From Cellulomonas triticagri (GTDB taxonomy: Bacteria > Actinomycetota > Actinomycetes > Actinomycetales > Cellulomonadaceae), in assembly GCF_003696205.1 (NCBI RefSeq), contig NZ_RFFI01000025.1, forward strand, positions 1 to 38,542: DNA of 38,542 nt, read 5' to 3'. Each line of letters starts with the position of its first letter. Within the stretch, counting starts at the first letter, position 1. The notes under the pieces are model-generated. The model had not been told where the DNA came from, made no database searches, and saw only the letters and a program-made list of their open reading frames with translations. Shown in pieces: positions 6,846 to 16,403 of this stretch. Both the position numbers and the translations under genes were made by a program.

Positions 6846-9380
6846 TCACGCGAACAGGTGGGTGGGCACCGAACCGGGCAGCCACGCCACCCGGCGATCG
6901 TGCGGGGCGAGGGCCAGCAGCAGCCCGGCCGCCCCGGTGGCGTAGTCCGCGGAGAAGCGCAGGTTCTGGTCGCCGGGCACCAGCACACCCTCGTCGCGGA
7001 GCGGGCAGTGCAGGTCGAACCGCTCGACGTGCTCGCGCAGCAGCTCCGCGCGCGGCCGCGGCAGGAACCGCTCATCGAGCAGCCGCAGAGCCGCGACCAT
7101 GCCCGCGCGGCCCTGAGCGAGCCCGGCGCAGAAGTACAGCGGGCCGCACGCCGGGAGCGCCAGACGCGGGACCGCGCGTTCGAGTACCGGGTCGTCGTGG
7201 CGGCGCAGCACCGCCTGGGCGGCCAGAGCGATGCCAACCCCTCCGTGCGCCAGGTAGGGCAGAGCTCGACCCGCGTCGTCGACCTGCAGCGACTCGTCCC
7301 GGACGGTGATGCAGTGAACCAGGTCCAGGTGCACCGCCTCGCGCGCGACCTCGACGAGCTCGGTTCGTCCGAGACGGTCCGCGGCAAGCAGCAGGGCCAC
7401 TGCGGCACCCGACCACCCGTCGAAGAGCCCTGCCCGGGGCCTCGGATCCACGACGGGGGCCGCAGCGGCGGTCCGGACCCGGACGACCAGCTCGTCCGCG
7501 AGGTCGCCGCTGCGCTCCTGGAGCTGCGGCACCGGATGGTCGGCAGCCAGCAGGCCCAGGAGCAGCCCGCCCAGGCCCGCCCGCAGACCGATGTCTGCCG
7601 GGACCCGCGGTCCGTGGCTCAGCAGCCGCAGCCACCACCGGGCCGCCTGCTCGTGGTGACCGAGCTCGTCGAGCACGGTGGCGACGCCGAGCGACCCGGT
7701 GAACAGGGCGTCGGTGGTCAGCCCGTCCCGCGGGAGGCCGGCGAGGAAGGCGGCGTCCACGGCCGGGCTCAGGTGCCCGGCCCGGTGCAGCGCGAGGACG
7801 GTGCCGGCGGACCCGCTCCACAGGTCGACGCCACCGTCACCCTCGAACTGGGCGATGTCGCCGGGGAACTGCCGGTCCGAGAACCGGCACGAGGTGCTCA
7901 CGATCCCCCGCGCGAGGTCCGCACGGCCAGCGGCGGTCCCGAGGTGCCCGGGAGGCAGCACCTCGAACCCGTCGTGCCCGTCGTGCGCCGGCTCTCCGGA
8001 TGCCGCGCGCGAGGAGCGGACCAGCTCCGCCGCCCGGTCTCCGAAGACCTGCTCGGCGAGCGCGACGTGGCGTTCCGCGAGGGCCGGCGCGAGCGTGAGG
8101 ACCTCGGTGAGCGGGACGTAGAGGAACAGCGTGAGCCGGTGCAGGGCGAACAGGTCCTCGGCGAACCGGTCACGCGGGGCCACGGACAGGAATCCCGGCG
8201 TGCCGAGCGCACGAGGCGTCTGCGCGGTGCGGGCCGCCTCGAAGTCGATCAACGACACCGCCGCATGCTCGGTGACCAGGACGTTCTCCGGCTGGAGGTC
8301 ACCCACCGAGACGCCCCGCTCGTGCACGGCGGCCAGGACGCGCCTGATGTCCGCGACGACGGTCCTGACCCGCTGGTCGTAGCGGTCGACCTCGTCCCGC
8401 GACGGCAGCGCCGTGCTGATCGGGTTGTTCACCGCGACGTCCATCGTCAACGAGTGCCCGTCGACCCGGGTCATCGTGAGGAAGCGGTGCTCCCAGACCT
8501 CGTCCACCCGCACGACCTCGGGAACGCCGGTGATCCCGTCGAGCAGGGCCAGCACGTCCGCCTCGTGGCCGACGCGCTCGAACCCCGACGCGCCGACCCC
8601 GTCCAGACCAGCGTGTCGACGCCCCTCTTTGATGATCACCTGCTCCTCGACGCCGGGAACGGAGCCGAGGTACACACCGCCCGCGTTCGAGTAGTGCACC
8701 GCCTGCGCCACCTCGAACGGCAGCGGTGTGTCCTGCGCGAGGTAGCTCCGGTGCTGCGGCACGAGGAAGTCGGGCAGGGTCACCCACTCGGGGACGACGA
8801 ACTCCGGGTCGCGCCGGTCAGGCACCGCGCTGCCGTCCGGCCGCAGGACCGCCGGGACGGTGCGTCCGTGGTCGCCCTCCGTCGTCATCGGCGTGAACCC
8901 TCCGTACCGCACGTGCACCGGCGTCGTCCCCCACCGCAGGTCCGACAGGATGTACGGCCCGGCGAACCCGGCTGTCGCAGCGGCCAGCGCCTCGACCGCG
9001 GTTCGCAGCGCGGCGTCGTCCCCCGGGTACACGGTCACGAACTTCCCCGAGCCGCCGCGGTCGGCGTACTTCGCGTTCCGCGCGTGCAGCTCGTGCCGGG
9101 TCGCGAGGAACTTGAACGCGAGCCCGAGGTCGAAGCACCGGCGAGCTGCGACGTCGAGCAGGGCGGTGGCGCCCTCGAGCGTCGTGGACAGGTGGATCTT
9201 CCAGCCCTGCGCGGGGAGCTCGACCCCCGGCGGCTCCACGTGGCACCAGCCGTCGGAGACCGTCCTGCGCCATCCGGCAGGAGCCGGGGGCGCCTCGAAC
9301 GCGTCGTCGTCCAGCGAGCGCGGGGTGTCGTAGAAGTACGGGTCGCCCAGGCAGTAGTCGAGGTAGGCCGTGTTCACCAC
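6846..9380 (-). CDS. lanKC: Class III lanthipeptide synthetase LanKC (lyase-kinase-cyclase)
   Basis: The 844-aa product has the three-domain architecture of class III synthetases. At the N-terminus is the characteristic AYLDYCLGDPYFYDTP. A phospho-Ser/Thr lyase domain covers about residues 1-200 (KIHLSTT near 61, KFLATRHELHARNAKYA near 90-105, GSGKFVTVYP near 113). The kinase domain covers about 230-480: ATP-site lysine in VIIKEG (K251), Glu273, catalytic VSVGDLQPENVLV (D361, N366), metal-binding DFE (D379). A LanC-like alpha-toroid follows from about 510 to the end. I do not see the paired Cys and Cys-His zinc ligands of true LanC; YFCAG and AHGG remain. Loss of zinc ligands is the class III pattern. 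It phosphorylates, eliminates and cyclises the precursor. Start: tandem GTG at 9378-9380 with GGGGA 7 nt upstream gives a family-typical N-terminus; a GTG at 9470 would add 30 residues. Confidence 0.92.
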   Translation of the reverse strand: MVNTAYLDYCLGDPYFYDTPRSLDDDAFEAPPAPAGWRRTVSDGWCHVEPPGVELPAQGWKIHLSTTLEGATALLDVAARRCFDLGLAFKFLATRHELHARNAKYADRGGSGKFVTVYPGDDAALRTAVEALAAATAGFAGPYILSDLRWGTTPVHVRYGGFTPMTTEGDHGRTVPAVLRPDGSAVPDRRDPEFVVPEWVTLPDFLVPQHRSYLAQDTPLPFEVAQAVHYSNAGGVYLGSVPGVEEQVIIKEGRRHAGLDGVGASGFERVGHEADVLALLDGITGVPEVVRVDEVWEHRFLTMTRVDGHSLTMDVAVNNPISTALPSRDEVDRYDQRVRTVVADIRRVLAAVHERGVSVGDLQPENVLVTEHAAVSLIDFEAARTAQTPRALGTPGFLSVAPRDRFAEDLFALHRLTLFLYVPLTEVLTLAPALAERHVALAEQVFGDRAAELVRSSRAASGEPAHDGHDGFEVLPPGHLGTAAGRADLARGIVSTSCRFSDRQFPGDIAQFEGDGGVDLWSGSAGTVLALHRAGHLSPAVDAAFLAGLPRDGLTTDALFTGSLGVATVLDELGHHEQAARWWLRLLSHGPRVPADIGLRAGLGGLLLGLLAADHPVPQLQERSGDLADELVVRVRTAAAAPVVDPRPRAGLFDGWSGAAVALLLAADRLGRTELVEVAREAVHLDLVHCITVRDESLQVDDAGRALPYLAHGGVGIALAAQAVLRRHDDPVLERAVPRLALPACGPLYFCAGLAQGRAGMVAALRLLDERFLPRPRAELLREHVERFDLHCPLRDEGVLVPGDQNLRFSADYATGAAGLLLALAPHDRRVAWLPGSVPTHLFA

Positions 9381-9864
9381 CGGGGTGTCCCCGTCCGCAG
9401 GTCGCGTGCCCGGGGAACCTGGACCCCCTGGGAGCCGAGCAGCCGGGTCATCGGGCACGGCGCGCACCACGATGCCGTCACCGCACCCGTCCTCGTCACC
9501 GCCGTCATCACCGCACCGCCCGTGGTCGATCCGTCACCGGCAGGAGCGGCCGGCGGATCCACCGTGGGCGCCGGACCTGGCGAGGTCAACGGCGTCCGCG
9601 CCCACCACACCTACGCTGGCGAATCAGACATCCCGGATGATTCGGCGCACGCGCGCCACTCAGGGAGAGGCTCGTCCCCGGCGCGCTGTCACCTGCCTGC
9701 GCCATGCAGAGATACGACCTGACCTGCAGGTTCGGACCCGCAAGCCCACCCGGTCCACCGTGTCGCGCACCGACGGGTCGCCTGAACGGGTCCTGTGGCC
9801 GCGGGAGCGGGAGCGGAGAGGACGCGACAGGGGGTTCCCCGTGCCCCAACGTGCCCGGGACCCG
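9381..9864 (-). other. 484-nt intergenic control region upstream of the lanthipeptide operon
   Basis: No convincing gene is present on either strand. It holds the dyad at 9621-9643, a palindrome ACCTGCAGGT at 9722-9731, and a TTGACC hexamer near 9591 on the minus strand without a convincing -10. It also covers the 3' side of cimA, where I see no clear terminator. The operon promoter should lie here, but I cannot place it with confidence. No regulator gene sits beside the operon. Confidence 0.5.
9621..9643. promoter_or_regulatory. Candidate operator upstream of lanKC: GAATCA-N11-TGATTC
   Basis: A perfect 6-bp dyad with 11-nt spacing contains an inner palindrome ATCC-C-GGAT at 9629-9637. This short stretch is clearly more AT-rich than its surroundings. 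It lies 241 nt upstream of the chosen lanKC start, a reasonable place for a regulator to control the operon. The binding protein is unknown. Confidence 0.4.
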
Positions 9865-11556
9865 TCAGCGCGGGGCGACGCCGCGGTTGCGCAGGCCCCA
9901 GATCGCCGAGTCCGTCAGCGCCTCCCAGGACGCCTCGATGAGGTTCGGCCCGACGCCCACCGTGCTCCACGCGGTCTGCCCGTCGGTGGTCTCGATGAGC
10001 ACCCGGGTGACCGCGTCGGTGCCGTGCATGGCGTCGAGGATGCGGACCTTGAAGTCGATGAGCTCGAACTCCGCGAGCTCGGGGTACACCCGCTGCAGGG
10101 CGAGCCGCAACGCGTGGTCGAGGGCGTTGACGGGGCCGTTGCCCTCTCCGGTGGCCACGATGCGCTCGCCGCCCGCGTGCAGCTTGACGGTGGCCTCGGC
10201 GGTCGCGGGGGTGCCGCGGGACCCGGCGCGCTCCACGATGGCGCGCCAGCTCTCCACCCGGAAGTACGCCGGTCGGGTCCCGGAGACCTCCTCGGCGAGC
10301 AGGAGCTCGAAGGACGCGTCCGCGGCGTCGTAGGTGTAGCCCTGCGCCTCGGCGTCCTTGATGCGCTGGGTGACGCGGGTCAGCACCTCGTCCTGCCCGG
10401 CGAGGTCGAAGCCGAGCTCGCGGCCCTTGAGCTCGATGGACGCGCGCCCGGCCATCTCGGAGACGAGCATCCGCATCCCGTTGCCGACGGCCTGCGGGTC
10501 GATGTGCTGGTACAGGTCGGGGTCGACGCGGATCGCGGAGGCGTGCAGCCCGGCCTTGTGCGCGAACGCGGACGCGCCGACGTACGGTTGCCGGGCGAAC
10601 GGGGCGATGTTGGTGACCTCGCTGATCTGGTGCGCGATGCGGGTCATCTCCGCGAGGCCGCCGGGGCGGTCGGCGGGCGGGACGAGGACGCTCCGGCCGG
10701 TCTTCAGCTCGAGGTTCGCGACGGTGGCGAGCAGGTCGGCGTTGCCGGTGCGCTCGCCGTAGCCGTTGACGGTGCCCTGCAGGTGCACGGCTCCCGCCTC
10801 GACGGCGGCGATGCTGTTCGCGACGGCGCAGCCGGAGTCGTTGTGCGCGTGGATGCCGAGCCGGGTCAGCGCGTCGGCGGTGCCGAGCGCGGCACGCAGG
10901 TCCCGGACGACCTCGCCGATGCCGGCGGGCAGCATCCCGCCGTTGGTGTCGCAGAGCACGACGGTCTCGGCGCCGGCCTCGACGGCCGCGAGGACGACGT
11001 CGCGTGCGTACGCCGGGTCGTGCCGGAACCCGTCGAAGAAGTGCTCGGCGTCCACCACGACGCGCCGCCCCTCCCCGACGAGCAGCCGCACGGAGTCGGC
11101 GACCATCGCGAGGTTCTCGACCCCGGTCGTGCGCAGGGCCCGCTCGACGTGCCGGGAGTCGGACTTGGCGACCAGGGTGACGACGGGCGCCTCGGAGTCG
11201 AGCAGGGCCCGCAGCTGGGTGTCGTCGAACGCCCGCACGCCCGGCTTGCGCGTCGCCCCGAACGCCGCGAGGACGGCGTGCCTCAGGTCGAGCTCCTTGG
11301 CCGCCCGCGCGAAGAACTCGGTGTCCTTGGGGATCGCACCCGGCCAGCCGCCCTCGATGTAGCCCACGCCGAGGTCGTCCAGCAGCGGGGCGATGGCGAG
11401 CTTGTCGGCGACCGACAGGTTCATGCCCTCCTGCTGGGCGCCGTCGCGCAGGGTGGTGTCGTAGACGTCGAACGCGGCAGGGCCGTCGGCCACGGGGTGG
11501 GCGACTCCGGTGCGCGGCAGGGCGGTGGGGGCGTCCTGCGGGGAGGTCTCGGTCAC
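9865..11556 (-). CDS. cimA: (R)-citramalate synthase
   Basis: The 563-aa protein belongs to the isopropylmalate/homocitrate synthase family. Visible motifs are DVYDTTLRDGAQQEG (active-site Arg and metal Asp), GWPGAIPKDTEFF, HFFDGF, CDTNGGMLP, the metal-binding GIHAHNDSG, TVNGYGERTGNADL, and a C-terminal LeuA-like allosteric domain from about residue 410. YIEGGWPGAIPKDTEFF and GYGERTGN are typical of CimA rather than LeuA. The enzyme condenses pyruvate with acetyl-CoA to citramalate, giving 2-oxobutyrate and hence isoleucine without threonine deaminase; it then needs LeuCD and LeuB. The GTG start at 11554-11556 has GAGAGAAG upstream. The gene is last in a run ilvB-ilvN-ilvC, leuB, ilvE on the same strand, and has its own attenuator region at 11631-11751. 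Confidence 0.92.
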   Translation of the reverse strand: MTETSPQDAPTALPRTGVAHPVADGPAAFDVYDTTLRDGAQQEGMNLSVADKLAIAPLLDDLGVGYIEGGWPGAIPKDTEFFARAAKELDLRHAVLAAFGATRKPGVRAFDDTQLRALLDSEAPVVTLVAKSDSRHVERALRTTGVENLAMVADSVRLLVGEGRRVVVDAEHFFDGFRHDPAYARDVVLAAVEAGAETVVLCDTNGGMLPAGIGEVVRDLRAALGTADALTRLGIHAHNDSGCAVANSIAAVEAGAVHLQGTVNGYGERTGNADLLATVANLELKTGRSVLVPPADRPGGLAEMTRIAHQISEVTNIAPFARQPYVGASAFAHKAGLHASAIRVDPDLYQHIDPQAVGNGMRMLVSEMAGRASIELKGRELGFDLAGQDEVLTRVTQRIKDAEAQGYTYDAADASFELLLAEEVSGTRPAYFRVESWRAIVERAGSRGTPATAEATVKLHAGGERIVATGEGNGPVNALDHALRLALQRVYPELAEFELIDFKVRILDAMHGTDAVTRVLIETTDGQTAWSTVGVGPNLIEASWEALTDSAIWGLRNRGVAPR

Positions 11557-11630
11557 GGGTCGGGCTTCTCTCGGCGAGGGGACGGTGCGGGTGCCGGGGC
11601 CGTGCGGGTGGGGCGGGGCGGTGGAGCAAC

Positions 11631-11657
11631 AAAAAGACCCCCCGGGTTCGGGAGGTC
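11631..11657 (-). terminator. Intrinsic terminator in the cimA leader (attenuator)
   Basis: On the minus strand an imperfect GC-rich stem (GACCTCCCG pairing with CGGGGGGTC, 11636-11657) is followed by TTTTTGTT. This is one of only two clear stem-plus-T-run terminators in the window, and it lies within the 5' leader of cimA, 75 nt before its start. That position fits conditional transcription termination. Confidence 0.8.
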
Positions 11658-11658
11658 G

Positions 11659-11687
11659 GCGCGTCCGCGGTGGTGGGGCGGACGCGC
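11659..11687 (-). promoter_or_regulatory. 10-bp leader hairpin between leader peptide and cimA attenuator terminator
   Basis: GCGCGTCCGC at 11659-11668 and its complement at 11678-11687 enclose a 9-nt loop. On the transcript its 5' arm begins at the last base of the leader-peptide stop codon. In an attenuator, a ribosome completing or stalling on the leader would decide whether this stem forms (inference). Confidence 0.6.
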
Positions 11688-11716
11688 TAGGCGATGACGA
11701 TCAGTCGGTGCTGCAC
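11687..11716 (-). CDS. cimA leader peptide MQHRLIVIA (9 aa)
   Basis: GTG-CAG-CAC-CGA is followed by Leu-Ile-Val-Ile-Ala codons and TAG. Four consecutive branched-chain codons directly ahead of a stem and an intrinsic terminator, upstream of a citramalate synthase gene, are the signature of a BCAA attenuation leader. The GTG lies 6 nt after a candidate -10 box, so it may be translated from a leaderless transcript. An overlapping ATG frame (MRACSTD) has no regulatory codons. Confidence 0.65.
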   Translation of the reverse strand: MQHRLIVIA

Positions 11717-11722
11717 GCCCTC

Positions 11723-11751
11723 ATCGTGACACACACCACGCCCCCCGTCAG
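11723..11751 (-). promoter_or_regulatory. Candidate promoter of the cimA leader
   Basis: On the minus strand CTGACG (11746-11751) and CACGAT (11723-11728) are spaced by exactly 17 nt. The start point would fall at or next to the leader-peptide GTG. The -10 box is a poor match to consensus. Confidence 0.4.
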
Positions 11752-11788
11752 CCCCGTCCGAAGTCCGGACCGAGCGGGCCTCACCGCA

Positions 11789-11858
11789 CGAGGTCGAGGG
11801 TCTGCCGCGAGGTCGAGGGTTCTGCGGCGCCCTGGGGCGCGGAACCCTCGACCTCGCG
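11789..11858 (-). terminator. 17-bp hairpin after ilvE, with a tandem extra arm
   Basis: Positions 11806-11822 and 11842-11858 are perfect 17-nt inverted repeats around a 19-nt loop, 6 nt after the ilvE stop codon. A further copy of the left arm (CGAGGTCGAGGGTCTGC) stands 19 nt earlier at 11789-11805. No T-tract. Most likely the ilvE terminator. The same GAGGTCG heptamer with period 19 occurs at 33575-33640. Confidence 0.7.
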
Positions 11859-11864
11859 AGACCG

Positions 11865-12974
11865 TCAGACCAGGCGGTGCATCCAGCCGTGCGGGTCCGC
11901 GGCGCGGCCGTACTGGATGTCCGTCAGGCGGGTGCGGATGGACTGCATGACCGGGCCGGCGCTGCCGTCGGCCACGGTGACGTCGAAGTCGGTGCCGGCC
12001 AGGCGCCCGATCGGGGTGACGACGGCGGCGGTGCCGCACGCGAACACCTCGGCGACGCTGCCGTCCCGCACGCCGTCCAGCAGCTCGGTGAGCGGGATGT
12101 CGCGCTCGGTGACCTCGCGGCCGTCCTCGCGCAGCAGCTCCAGGATGGACGACCGGGTGACGCCCTCGAGGATCGACCCGGTGAGGCGCGGCGTGGACAC
12201 GGAGCCGTCGGCGCCGACGACGAAGACGTTCATGCCGCCGAGCTCCTCGATGAGGGTCCCCGTGGCGGCGTCGAGGAAGCACACCTGCTCGCACCCGCGG
12301 GCGTACGCCTCCTGCTGCGGCAGCAGGCTCGCGGCGTAGTTGCCGCCGCACTTCGCCGCGCCGGTGCCCCCGGCGGCGGCGCGCGCGTAGTCCTCGGACA
12401 CCCAGATGGACACCGGCTGCACGCCGCCGGCGAAGTACGAGCCGACGGGCGACGCGATGACCAGGTACTCGGCCTGCATGGACGGCCGCACGCCGAGGAA
12501 CGCCTCGGACGCGTACATGAACGGCCGCAGGTACAGGCTGGTCTCGTCGCCGGACGGCACCCAGTCGACGTCGGTGCGCACGAGCGCGGTCACGGACGCG
12601 AGGAAGTCCTCGGTGGACAGCTCGGGCAGCGCGAGGCGGCGGGCGGAGCGCTGCAGCCGCTCGGCGTTGGCCCACGGCCGGAAGGTCCACACGGACCCGT
12701 CGTCGTGCCGGTAGGCCTTCATGCCCTCGAAGATCTCCTGCGCGTAGTGCAGGACGGCGGTCGCGGGGTCGAGCTGCAGGGGGCCGTACTTCTCGACGCG
12801 GCGGTCGTGCCAGCCGAGACCCTGCGTCCAGGAGACGCGGGCCATGTGGTCGGTGAACACGGTGCCGAACTTCGGCGTGGCCAGCAGCGACTCCCGCTCG
12901 GCGTCGGGCCGCGGGCTGTCGGAGCGGTGCACCTCGAAGGAGGCGTGGAGGTCGGTCGTGTCGGAGATGCTCAT
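11865..12974 (-). CDS. ilvE: Branched-chain amino-acid aminotransferase (class IV PLP)
   Basis: The 369-aa product is the usual length for actinobacterial IlvE. It shows YAQEIFEGMKAYR, SLYLRPFMYASE, the PLP-lysine motif AAKCGGNYAASL, and LIEELGGMNVFVV followed by SILEGVTRSSIL near the cofactor phosphate site. It transaminates the 2-oxo acids of Val, Leu and Ile with glutamate, the last step of the pathway assembled in this block. The ATG at 12972-12974 is preceded by GAAAGG, and a TACCGT -10-like box lies about 30 nt further upstream. The 111-nt gap to leuB contains a GC-rich stem (13043-13049 with 13065-13071), so ilvE may be transcribed separately from leuB. Confidence 0.95.
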   Translation of the reverse strand: MSISDTTDLHASFEVHRSDSPRPDAERESLLATPKFGTVFTDHMARVSWTQGLGWHDRRVEKYGPLQLDPATAVLHYAQEIFEGMKAYRHDDGSVWTFRPWANAERLQRSARRLALPELSTEDFLASVTALVRTDVDWVPSGDETSLYLRPFMYASEAFLGVRPSMQAEYLVIASPVGSYFAGGVQPVSIWVSEDYARAAAGGTGAAKCGGNYAASLLPQQEAYARGCEQVCFLDAATGTLIEELGGMNVFVVGADGSVSTPRLTGSILEGVTRSSILELLREDGREVTERDIPLTELLDGVRDGSVAEVFACGTAAVVTPIGRLAGTDFDVTVADGSAGPVMQSIRTRLTDIQYGRAADPHGWMHRLV

Positions 12975-13042
12975 CGGTTGCGGCCTTTCACCAGGAGTCG
13001 GTCTGACGGTACCTGGGGCGACGACCGGATGGACACAGCGCC

Positions 13043-13071
13043 GCCCCCGGCCCGCGTCGGCGGTCGGGGGC
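13043..13071 (-). terminator. Weak GC-rich stem after leuB
   Basis: GCCCCCG at 13043-13049 and CGGGGGC at 13065-13071 could pair around a 15-nt loop, 14 nt after the leuB stop codon. It is short and lacks a T-run. Confidence 0.3.
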
Positions 13072-13085
13072 GGGCTCGGAGCGGA

Positions 13086-14129
13086 TCAGCCGGCGATGCG
13101 CGCGGCGAGGTCCTTGCCCACCTCGGTCGTCGACCGTACTCGGCCGCCGCGCTCCGCGACGTCGGCGGCCACGGCGGCCTCGACGCGCGCGGCGGCGTCC
13201 CGCTCGCCGAGGTGCTCCAGGAGCAGCGCGACGGACAGCACGGTGGCGGTGGGGTCGGCCTTGCCCTGGCCGGCGATGTCCGGGGCCGAGCCGTGGACGG
13301 GCTCGAACATGCTCGGCGTGGTGCGGTCCGGGTTGATGTTGGCGGACGCGGCGAGGCCGATGCCGCCGACGATCGCCCCGGCGAGGTCGGTGAGGATGTC
13401 GCCGAACAGGTTGTCCGTGACGATCACGTCGAACCGCGCGGGGTTGGTGACGAGGAAGATCGTGGCGGCGTCGACGTGCAGGTAGTCCACGGTGACGTCG
13501 GGGAACTCGGCGTTGACGGCCTCGACCGTGCGGCGCCACAGGTGCCCGGCGTGCACGAGGACGTTGTGCTTGTGCACGAGCGTGAGCTTCTTGCGCGGGC
13601 GGGCCGCGGCACGGGCGAAGGCGTCGCGGACGACGCGCTCGACGCCGAACGCCGTGTTGACGCTGACCTCGTTGGCGATCTCGTGCGGGGTGCCGACGCG
13701 GATGGCGCCGCCGTTGCCGACGTACGGACCCTCGGTGCCCTCGCGGACGACGACGAAGTCGACCTCGCCCGGGGCGGCCAGCGGGGACGCGACGCCCGGG
13801 TACAGCTTGGAGGGGCGCAGGTTCACGTAGTGGTCGAGCGCGAACCGCAGCCTCAGCAGCAGCCCGCGCTCCAGCACGCCGGACGGGACGCCCGGGTCGC
13901 CGATGGCGCCGAGCAGGATCGCGTCGTGCGTGCGGATGGCGTCGAGGTCCGCGTCGGTCAGCGTCTCCCCCGTGGCGTGCCAGCGGCGGGCGCCCAGGTC
14001 GAAGTCCGTCGTGGTGACCGTGGTGCCGGAACCGGCGAGGGCCGCGTCGAGCGCGAGCAGGCCCTGCTCCACGACCTCGGTACCGATGCCGTCACCTGCG
14101 ACGACCGCCAGGTTGATCTGCTGCGCCAT
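13086..14129 (-). CDS. leuB: 3-isopropylmalate dehydrogenase
   Basis: The 347-aa protein begins [20 protein letters not shown]. It has [10 protein letters not shown] (substrate-binding arginines), [12 protein letters not shown], the catalytic-type EVSVNTAF segment, [13 protein letters not shown] (metal-binding Asp) and the NAD-binding [18 protein letters not shown]. It oxidises and decarboxylates 3-isopropylmalate in leucine synthesis, and by the same chemistry serves the citramalate route opened by cimA nearby. I chose the ATG at 14127-14129, with GGTGGA upstream, over a longer in-frame start at 14267, which would add an Arg-rich tail and overlap the ASCH gene. LeuA and LeuCD are not in the window. 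Confidence 0.94.
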   Translation of the reverse strand: MAQQINLAVVAGDGIGTEVVEQGLLALDAALAGSGTTVTTTDFDLGARRWHATGETLTDADLDAIRTHDAILLGAIGDPGVPSGVLERGLLLRLRFALDHYVNLRPSKLYPGVASPLAAPGEVDFVVVREGTEGPYVGNGGAIRVGTPHEIANEVSVNTAFGVERVVRDAFARAAARPRKKLTLVHKHNVLVHAGHLWRRTVEAVNAEFPDVTVDYLHVDAATIFLVTNPARFDVIVTDNLFGDILTDLAGAIVGGIGLAASANINPDRTTPSMFEPVHGSAPDIAGQGKADPTATVLSVALLLEHLGERDAAARVEAAVAADVAERGGRVRSTTEVGKDLAARIAG

Positions 14130-14173
14130 GCCGTCCACCCTACCGATCCGTCTTACTTCCCGGGACGCCCGTC

Positions 14174-14704
14174 TCAGCGGTCGGACGCCCGCGGGTAGAG
14201 CAGCTCGAACCGCTCGGTCACCACCGCGAGGTCCGGGCCGACGTCCTCGCCCAGCGTCGCGCGCCACAGCGCCTCGTGCTCGGTCCGCCAGGTCGCGAGC
14301 GTCCGGTCGCCCTCTCCCTCGGCCGCGGCGTGCTCCTCACCCACCTCGCCGAGCGGGACCCTCGCCACCGCCGTCGTGCGGATCAGCGCACCCGGCCGGC
14401 CCGCGCCGTCGAGGACGATCGACAGGTCGCCCTTCACCGGCAGCGGCTCGTCCGCCGCCGCGTACTCCGGCAGCGCCGCCGACGTCGCCGTCTTCGTGCC
14501 CTCCAGCACCAGCGCGAGCAGCGCGTCCGCGACCTCCGGCGTGTCGCCGAACGACCACGCGGGAGGCGTCATCGACCCCGACACCCCCGGGCCGGTCACG
14601 ACGCCGACCCGGACCACCCCGGCCCGCACCCGCGCCACCTCCCAGAACGCGAGCAGCGCGTCGGCGGAGTCGTCGGTCAGCGGGGCGGCGGTGTCGTCCG
14701 TCAT
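14174..14704 (-). CDS. ASCH-domain protein
   Basis: The 176-aa product shows the ASCH pattern: [24 protein letters not shown] near the N-terminal half, then [23 protein letters not shown], followed by a helical tail with [10 protein letters not shown]. The G-x-K-x-x-T element of the ASCH fold is present in EGTKTAT. ASCH domains resemble PUA-type RNA-binding folds, and some act as amidohydrolases on modified nucleosides; the function here is unknown. The ATG at 14702-14704 has GGAGG at 7 nt and is preferred over a start at 14737. It interrupts the BCAA gene order between ilvC and leuB and is separated from ilvC by a strong hairpin. Confidence 0.75.
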   Translation of the reverse strand: MTDDTAAPLTDDSADALLAFWEVARVRAGVVRVGVVTGPGVSGSMTPPAWSFGDTPEVADALLALVLEGTKTATSAALPEYAAADEPLPVKGDLSIVLDGAGRPGALIRTTAVARVPLGEVGEEHAAAEGEGDRTLATWRTEHEALWRATLGEDVGPDLAVVTERFELLYPRASDR

Positions 14705-14738
14705 GCACCCATCCTCCCCGACGGGCGCGGGAAGCACG

Positions 14739-14774
14739 ACGCCGGGGTGGCCCCCAGGAGGGCCACCCCGGCGT
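14739..14774. terminator. 15-bp perfect hairpin after ilvC
   Basis: Positions 14739-14753 and 14760-14774 form a perfect 15-bp stem with a 6-nt loop, 15 nt after the ilvC stop codon. There is no T-run, as is common for GC-rich actinobacteria. It probably ends the ilvBNC transcript. Confidence 0.8.
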
Positions 14775-14789
14775 CACGGGACGAGGAGG

Positions 14790-16392
<1,603 letters not shown>

Positions 16393-16403
16393 CGGGGTGC
16401 TCC

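Noticed and set aside
6670..6885. Longer 71-aa form of the lanthipeptide precursor
   Set aside because: The extra 30 residues lie over the lanKC end and lack a ribosome site, whereas GGGAGGTG stands correctly before the internal ATG at 6795.
9374..9610. 78-codon minus-strand ORF overlapping the lanKC start, considered as a second precursor
   Set aside because: No L-x-L-Q leader motif and no S-x2-S-x(2-5)-C motif, no ribosome site, and it overlaps the lanKC start region.
11701..11724. Alternative cimA leader ORF MRACSTD
   Set aside because: It starts with ATG but has no branched-chain codons. The overlapping GTG frame with Leu-Ile-Val-Ile is the better fit to the regulation expected.
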